Source of the DNA: Patiriisocius marinus | GTDB taxonomy: Bacteria; Bacteroidota; Bacteroidia; Flavobacteriales; Flavobacteriaceae | Direction of reading: 5' to 3' | Assembly: GCF_008974325.1 (NCBI RefSeq) | Contig: NZ_BKCG01000002.1 | Location: 310,001 to 374,000 of the forward strand | Length of the DNA: 64,000 bases | Part shown: positions 59,760-64,000 of the stretch, one piece after another | Layout of the letters: each line of letters opens with the position of its first letter | Position numbering within the stretch: the stretch's first letter is position 1 | The notes under the pieces: model-generated | Seen by the model: the letters and a program-made list of their open reading frames with translations, nothing else | Database searches by the model: none | What the model was told of the DNA's origin: nothing | Position numbers and translations under genes: made by a program

Positions 59760-60797
59760 ATGAAGAAAAACATACAAGCACATAGCTCAGTACTTGAATT
59801 AATAGGAAATACTCCTTTAATTGAGTTACAAAAAATAACTAAGGGAATGAAAGGTTCATTCTACGCTAAAGTAGAAGCTTTTAACCCAGGACACTCCTCT
59901 AAAGATAGGATTGCACTTTATATATTAGAACAAGCAGAAAAAAAAGGAATCCTTAAGCCCGGCGATACAATTATTGAAACTACAAGTGGAAATACTGGAT
60001 TCAGTATAGCTATGGTTAGTATCATTAAAGGGTATAAATGTATTTTAGCTGTAAGTTCAAAATCTTCAAAAGACAAAATAGATATGCTGCGAACAATGGG
60101 AGCAGAAGTGTATGTTTGTCCTGCTCACGTACCAGCAGATGATTCAAGGTCATATTATGAAGTAGCTAAAAGATTACATCAAGAAACTAAAGGGTCTGTT
60201 TATATTAACCAATATTTTAATGAGCTTAATATAGAAGCACATTATCATACTACTGGAAAAGAAATTTGGGAACAAACAAATGGGCAGATTACACATTTAG
60301 TTGCTTGTAGTGGTACTGGTGGAACAATTTCTGGAATAGGAAGATATTTGAAAGAGCAAAATCCAGAAGTGAAAATTTTAGGAATTGATGCCTATGGATC
60401 AGTTCTTCAGAAATTTCACGAAACTAAGGAATTTGATAAAGATGAAATTTACCCTTACAGGATAGAAGGTCTAGGAAAAAACTTGATCCCATCAGCGACT
60501 GATTTTGATGTAATTGATAGTTTTACGAAAGTTACTGATGAAAATAGTGCACACACTGCAAGAGAAATAGCTAAAACAGAAGGACTTTTTGTAGGGTACA
60601 CTAGTGGAGCTGCAATGCAAGGTATTAAGCAGATGAGCGAAGAAGGTGTTTTTGACAAAGATAGTATAGTAGTTGTAATTTTTCCAGATCACGGTTCACG
60701 ATATATGAGTAAAATATATAGTGATGAGTGGATGAGTCAACAAGGTTTCTTTGATTCTGTGAATCAAGAAAGCAACGCTATTTCATATATAAAATAA
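59760..60797 (+). CDS. PLP-dependent beta-replacement enzyme (cysteine synthase / cystathionine beta-synthase core)
   Basis: A 345-residue fold-type II PLP enzyme of the cysteine synthase/CBS family. It follows the catalytic core of CBS closely ([53 protein letters not shown]) but lacks the haem and regulatory domains. PLP Lys48 lies in NPGHSSKDR, where relatives usually have NxGGSVKDR, and the usual MP after SGNTG is replaced by SS ([10 protein letters not shown]). These changes suggest a special substrate. It lies before an alpha-oxoamine synthase gene but is separated from it by a strong terminator. Cysteate or cysteine synthesis is a guess. Confidence 0.85.
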   Translation: MKKNIQAHSSVLELIGNTPLIELQKITKGMKGSFYAKVEAFNPGHSSKDRIALYILEQAEKKGILKPGDTIIETTSGNTGFSIAMVSIIKGYKCILAVSSKSSKDKIDMLRTMGAEVYVCPAHVPADDSRSYYEVAKRLHQETKGSVYINQYFNELNIEAHYHTTGKEIWEQTNGQITHLVACSGTGGTISGIGRYLKEQNPEVKILGIDAYGSVLQKFHETKEFDKDEIYPYRIEGLGKNLIPSATDFDVIDSFTKVTDENSAHTAREIAKTEGLFVGYTSGAAMQGIKQMSEEGVFDKDSIVVVIFPDHGSRYMSKIYSDEWMSQQGFFDSVNQESNAISYIK

Positions 60798-60820
60798 AAA
60801 GAACAATTGACAAATGCTTA

Positions 60821-60858
60821 AAATTTCCGAAGTTAAACGCTTCGGAAATTTTCTGTTT
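60821..60858 (+). terminator. Rho-independent terminator after the PLP enzyme gene
   Basis: AAATTTCCGAAG and CTTCGGAAATTT form a 12-bp perfect stem with loop TTAAACG, followed by TCTGTTT. It separates this gene from the alpha-oxoamine synthase gene. Confidence 0.75.
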
Positions 60859-60922
60859 ATTACCTGTTTGTAAATGAATGTTTACAAATCATTAAAAACT
60901 ATGCAATAAGGAGAAAATTCGC

Positions 60923-60930
60923 TAATTTTG
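60923..60930 (+). promoter_or_regulatory. -7 promoter element of the alpha-oxoamine synthase gene
   Basis: TAATTTTG, a full match to TAnnTTTG, 28 bases before the ATG at 60959. Confidence 0.5.
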
Positions 60931-60958
60931 CGGCTTACTCTGAAACAAAACTTAATAG

Positions 60959-62218
60959 ATGAAAGATTTATTTGATAAGATTTATAAAGATAAGGGACCA
61001 TTAGGAAAATGGGCGGAAGTAGCTGAAGGATATTTTGTGTTTCCTAAGCTTGAAGGTCCTATCTCTAATCGTATGAAATTCAATGGTAAAGAGGTAATCA
61101 CTTGGAGTGTAAATGATTACTTAGGGCTTGCGAATAATCCTGAAGTTCGTAAAGTTGATGCAGAAGCAGCAGCAGCATACGGATCTGCTTACCCGATGGG
61201 AGCAAGAATGATGAGTGGTCACACAGATCTTCACGAACAATTACAAAACGAATTAGCAGCCTTTGTAAATAAAGAAGCAGCATATTTATTGAACTTTGGG
61301 TACCAAGGTATGGTATCTACTATTGATGCATTGGTGTCAAAAGATGATGTAATTGTTTATGATGTTGACGCTCACGCTTGTATTATAGATGGTGTTAGGT
61401 TGCACATGGGGCAACGTTTTACATACAAGCATAACGATATGGAAAGTATCGAAAAAAACCTTACTCGTGCAACTAAAATGGCAGAGAAAACAGGTGGAGG
61501 AATCTTATTGATTTCGGAAGGTGTTTTTGGAATGCGTGGTGAACAAGGAAGGTTAAAAGAAATTGTTGCTCTTAAGAAAAAATTTAATTTTAGGTTATTT
61601 GTTGATGATGCACACGGTTTTGGTACTTTAGGTAAAACTGGTGCTGGTGCAGGTGAGGAGCAAGGAGTGCAGGATGATATAGATGTGTACTTTGCAACGT
61701 TTGCTAAGTCTATGGCAAGCACAGGAGCTTTTATAGCAGGTGATGAGGAGATTATGAATTACTTAAAGTATAATCTTAGATCTCAAATGTTTGCTAAATC
61801 ATTACAGATGCAACTTGTTGTAGGAGCATTAAAACGTTTAGATATGATGCGTTCAAGTACTGAGTTTAAAGATAAACTTTGGGAAAATGTACGAGCTTTA
61901 CAAGGCGGTTTAAGAGAGCGTGGCTTTGATTTAGGAACGACACAAAGTTGTGTGACTCCAGTATACTTAAAAGGATCTGTACCTGAGGCTATGGCTTTAG
62001 TTAAAGATTTACGTGAAAACTATGGGGTGTTTACTTCTATTGTAGTTTATCCAGTAATTCCTAAAGGTTTAATTTTATTACGTATGATTCCAACAGCAAC
62101 TCATACTATGGAAGATATTAATACTACATTAGAAGCATTCTCAGGTATTAGAGAACGTTTAGAAAATGGTACTTATAAAAGACTATCAGCTTCAGTAGCT
62201 GCGGCTTTTGGTGAATAA
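60959..62218 (+). CDS. Alpha-oxoamine synthase (serine palmitoyltransferase / cysteate acyltransferase-like)
   Basis: A 419-residue PLP enzyme that condenses an amino acid with an acyl thioester. Family motifs are NDYLGLANNPEV, GARMMSGHTDLHEQLQ, DVDAHACIIDG, FVDDAHGFGTLG and the PLP Lys250 in ATFAKSMASTGAF. It is closer in feel to Bacteroidota serine palmitoyltransferase-like enzymes than to BioF. In gliding flavobacteria a relative joins cysteate and an acyl group to start capnine (sulfonolipid) synthesis, so that role or sphingolipid synthesis is likely; sequence alone does not decide. It has its own promoter and terminator. Confidence 0.9.
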   Translation: MKDLFDKIYKDKGPLGKWAEVAEGYFVFPKLEGPISNRMKFNGKEVITWSVNDYLGLANNPEVRKVDAEAAAAYGSAYPMGARMMSGHTDLHEQLQNELAAFVNKEAAYLLNFGYQGMVSTIDALVSKDDVIVYDVDAHACIIDGVRLHMGQRFTYKHNDMESIEKNLTRATKMAEKTGGGILLISEGVFGMRGEQGRLKEIVALKKKFNFRLFVDDAHGFGTLGKTGAGAGEEQGVQDDIDVYFATFAKSMASTGAFIAGDEEIMNYLKYNLRSQMFAKSLQMQLVVGALKRLDMMRSSTEFKDKLWENVRALQGGLRERGFDLGTTQSCVTPVYLKGSVPEAMALVKDLRENYGVFTSIVVYPVIPKGLILLRMIPTATHTMEDINTTLEAFSGIRERLENGTYKRLSASVAAAFGE

Positions 62219-62242
62219 ATTTCTACGTTTTAAATATTACAT

Positions 62243-62270
62243 AAAAAAGCCCTCATTTGAGGGCTTTTTT
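62243..62270. terminator. Bidirectional rho-independent terminator
   Basis: AAAAAAGCCCTC and GAGGGCTTTTTT form a perfect 12-bp stem with loop ATTT. It serves the alpha-oxoamine synthase gene and the convergent GNAT gene. Confidence 0.9.
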
Positions 62271-62274
62271 ATGT

Positions 62275-63393
62275 TTACAAATCTTTTCTAAAGGTAGATC
62301 TTTCTTTATGTTGTTTTGGTTCGTAATCCTTCCAAAGTAACTGTACCGCTGTGTTCTCTTGTAGTTCTGGATTAGTTTCTACTTTATCAATCCCTTTACT
62401 ATTAAAAAGGTATTGCATTTCTTCAAAGATAATTGCTGTGACTCCTTTTCCTTGATATTCTGGGTCAATACCAATTAAATAAAATGCTGCACGATCATTT
62501 TTTCGTTGTGCTTGCCATAAATGGTACCAACCAAAAGGGAACATACTTCCTTTCGCTTTTTTTAATGCTTCGCTAAATGAAGGCATAACAATTGAAAAAG
62601 CTATCAAATTATTATCCTTATCTTGAATACAAGTAATATAATCTGGATGTATAAATTTGAAATACTTTTCTTTATAGTAATCTATTTGATATTGTTGTAT
62701 TGGTACAAATGTTTGTAAAGTGTTATAGGTCTTATTCAATAATTCGAACATTGTATCCACATAGGGGATAATTTCTTTCTTATTGTTAAATGGAATAACT
62801 GATAAGCCATACCGTTTCTTTACAATTCCTGAAAATTTCGCTACTTTTTCTTTTATAGTAGGAGGAATGCTTAGTTTATATTCAACCCAGGTAGCTTGTT
62901 TTTCGAAACCAAGTTTTTCAAAATGCTCTGCATAGTAGGGATATTGATACCAAGTTATCATAGTATTCAATTCTTCAAAACCTTTTGTAAGTATACCAGC
63001 TTTTTCCATGTTACTAAAACCAACAGGACCTTCAACATATTCAAGATTTTGAGCATTTCCTATCTCATACGCTTTGGCTAATAATGCTTGAGTTACGTCA
63101 AGGTCATCTATCATGTCTAACCAACCAAAACGTACCTTTTTCTTGCCAATATTATTTACCTCTAAATGGTTTACAATAACCGCAATACGGCCTACAATTT
63201 CGCCGTCTTTATACGCAAGATAATACCAAGCATCAGCATTTTTAAACACAGGGTTTATATCCTTGTCAAGTGTTTCTAACTCTTCGTTAGTTAATGGGGC
63301 TACCCAATATGGGCAGTTTTTGTAAAGTTTAAAAGGGAACTTTACAAATTGCTTTAACTCACTTTTTGATGTAATTTCTTTTACTGTAATCAT
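62275..63393 (-). CDS. GNAT-fold acyltransferase-like protein
   Basis: A 372-residue protein with an N-terminal GNAT-like domain (FVKFPFKLYKNCPYWVAPL, about 15-35; AYKDGEIVGRIAVIVN near 60-75) and a second one whose acetyl-CoA-like motif is IGIDPEYQGKGVTAIIFEEM (about 304-325). It contains FGWLDMIDD and EGPVGFSNMEKAG, landmarks of a poorly studied Bacteroidota family of about 370-390 residues. Next to an alpha-oxoamine synthase gene it is a candidate N-acyltransferase for an aminolipid, but this is context only. It lies 25 bases after the edge gene. Confidence 0.78.
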   Translation of the reverse strand: MITVKEITSKSELKQFVKFPFKLYKNCPYWVAPLTNEELETLDKDINPVFKNADAWYYLAYKDGEIVGRIAVIVNHLEVNNIGKKKVRFGWLDMIDDLDVTQALLAKAYEIGNAQNLEYVEGPVGFSNMEKAGILTKGFEELNTMITWYQYPYYAEHFEKLGFEKQATWVEYKLSIPPTIKEKVAKFSGIVKKRYGLSVIPFNNKKEIIPYVDTMFELLNKTYNTLQTFVPIQQYQIDYYKEKYFKFIHPDYITCIQDKDNNLIAFSIVMPSFSEALKKAKGSMFPFGWYHLWQAQRKNDRAAFYLIGIDPEYQGKGVTAIIFEEMQYLFNSKGIDKVETNPELQENTAVQLLWKDYEPKQHKERSTFRKDL

Positions 63394-63418
63394 ATAGTAC
63401 TTTCAAACTTCAGTTTTA

Positions 63419-64000
63419 TTATTTTTTACCACCGTCATCATCATCTTCTCCTTCAAAACCATCTTTACGTCTTTTCTCTTTTTTCTTCTTTTCTTTTACT
63501 TCGTCTTTCTTTCCTTTCTTTTTATTTTTTTCAGCGCGACGTATTTCTCTTCCGGCTTTTCCTTTTTCTTCTAAAAATTCATCTTCTCCGTGAAAATCTA
63601 ATCTATATGAAACACCTACACGTACGTATGCTCTACTTGGCGTATCTTTTAAACTATAAAGTCCAGAAACATCTACTTGAAAATCTTTAGATACTAAAGC
63701 AGCAACCCCACCTCGTAGTAACTGATCTGCGTAAAAATCACTTTTAAATCCTTGGTTTTCAACAAAAATAGAAAACCAGTCTGTTAGTGTATGAGTTAAT
63801 GTTAGTATGTAACCGTAAGTGGGAGTAGGTGTTGACACACGGTCTGCTATAATATTCGTTACAAATACAAAACCACCTTTAAAGTTGTTTTGGGTTGCAA
63901 GCACAATTTTAGGGCTAATTGTAAGTTCGTCCTCTGGAGTGAATGGGTTGTCATCAAAATCAAAATTTGCTCCAGCATATATTGAAACAGCAGGTATCAA
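63419..64000 (-). CDS. Putative outer-membrane beta-barrel protein, C-terminal part (cut by window edge)
   Basis: 193 codons are visible; the start lies beyond the right edge (the TTG at the boundary is only the first codon in view). The visible part has alternating amphipathic strands ending at aromatic residues (GGFVFVTNIIADRV, YGYILTLTHTLTDWFSIFVENQGF, VDVSGLYSLKDTPSRAYVRVGVSYRLDF), like the transporter/MetA-pathway barrel family. After the barrel comes an unusual 60-residue tail of mostly Lys, Glu, Asp and Gly. It lies 25 bases before the GNAT gene and shares its direction. Confidence 0.7.
   Translation of the reverse strand: MIPAVSIYAGANFDFDDNPFTPEDELTISPKIVLATQNNFKGGFVFVTNIIADRVSTPTPTYGYILTLTHTLTDWFSIFVENQGFKSDFYADQLLRGGVAALVSKDFQVDVSGLYSLKDTPSRAYVRVGVSYRLDFHGEDEFLEEKGKAGREIRRAEKNKKKGKKDEVKEKKKKEKRRKDGFEGEDDDDGGKK

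Noticed and set aside
1-64000. CRISPR arrays, insertion sequences, prophage or tRNA genes
   Set aside because: Intergenic regions were read for regular spaced repeats, transposase or integrase motifs and cloverleaf folds. Nothing convincing was found.

Overview
The window is a low-GC, gene-dense stretch of a Bacteroidota chromosome, almost certainly from a (probably marine) Flavobacteriaceae. Supporting signs are: secreted proteins with the type IX secretion C-terminal sorting domain; DUF4252, DUF2853, DUF2147 and DUF6122 proteins; a fused CcsBA; start sites without Shine-Dalgarno sequences; and many copies of the Bacteroidota -7 promoter element TAnnTTTG. I see no rRNA, tRNA, CRISPR array, insertion sequence or prophage. 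It reads as ordinary chromosome, with accessory character mainly at 5-12 kb and 18-22 kb.

Layout. 1-4.9 kb (minus): one long operon of an iron-complex/cobalamin-type ABC importer (binding lipoprotein, permease, ATPase), rmuC and three small membrane proteins, the last cut by the window edge. 5-12 kb: a DUF2853 protein, a DinB-like protein with an S41 protease lipoprotein, an ECF sigma/anti-sigma/DUF4252 cassette, and a beta-helix lipoprotein. 11.8-18 kb: purB, an alpha-solenoid protein, a sirtuin, a TrmH methyltransferase, an RdgB-type ITPase and a DEAD-box RNA helicase with an RGG-rich tail. 18-22 kb: a secreted subtilase with a T9SS sorting domain plus a second T9SS cargo. 22-31 kb: aldehyde dehydrogenase, rlmH, nadC-yihY-chalcone isomerase-like operon, a DUF2147 protein, priA and a LytTR response regulator. 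31.6-35.2 kb: rpsF-rpsR-rplI, then pxpABC (5-oxoprolinase). 35-41 kb: RluA-type pseudouridine synthase, panB, an NTF2-like protein, a small zincin, sdaA, kdsC and a DUF2520 protein. 41-50.7 kb: ccsBA, a 7TM protein with a C-terminal HTH-like segment, fumC, a 55-residue membrane peptide, and prfB-mepB-GH3-arsC. 51-64 kb: a large HExxH protease, a threonine-aldolase-like enzyme, an OmpA-family gene broken by one in-frame TAG, a thioredoxin, ybaB, an S9 peptidase, a cystathionine-beta-synthase-like enzyme, an alpha-oxoamine synthase, a GNAT protein and a partial outer-membrane protein.

Highlights. (1) Three perfect 11-nt repeats lie directly behind the start codon of the secreted subtilase. Losing or gaining one copy gives an immediate stop, so this looks like a phase-variable on/off switch. 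(2) The OmpA-family gene carries a single amber codon in an otherwise intact frame, although TAG is used as an ordinary stop elsewhere in the window. (3) The RluA-type gene has an open conserved N-terminus with no ATG, GTG or TTG, which implies a rare start such as ATC. (4) prfB is read by the classic +1 frameshift at CTTTGA, but with only a weak Shine-Dalgarno-like stimulator. (5) The CBS-like enzyme, alpha-oxoamine synthase and GNAT protein form a candidate locus for capnine/sulfonolipid (or sphingolipid) synthesis.

All functional names come from reading protein motifs by eye. No database search was run.
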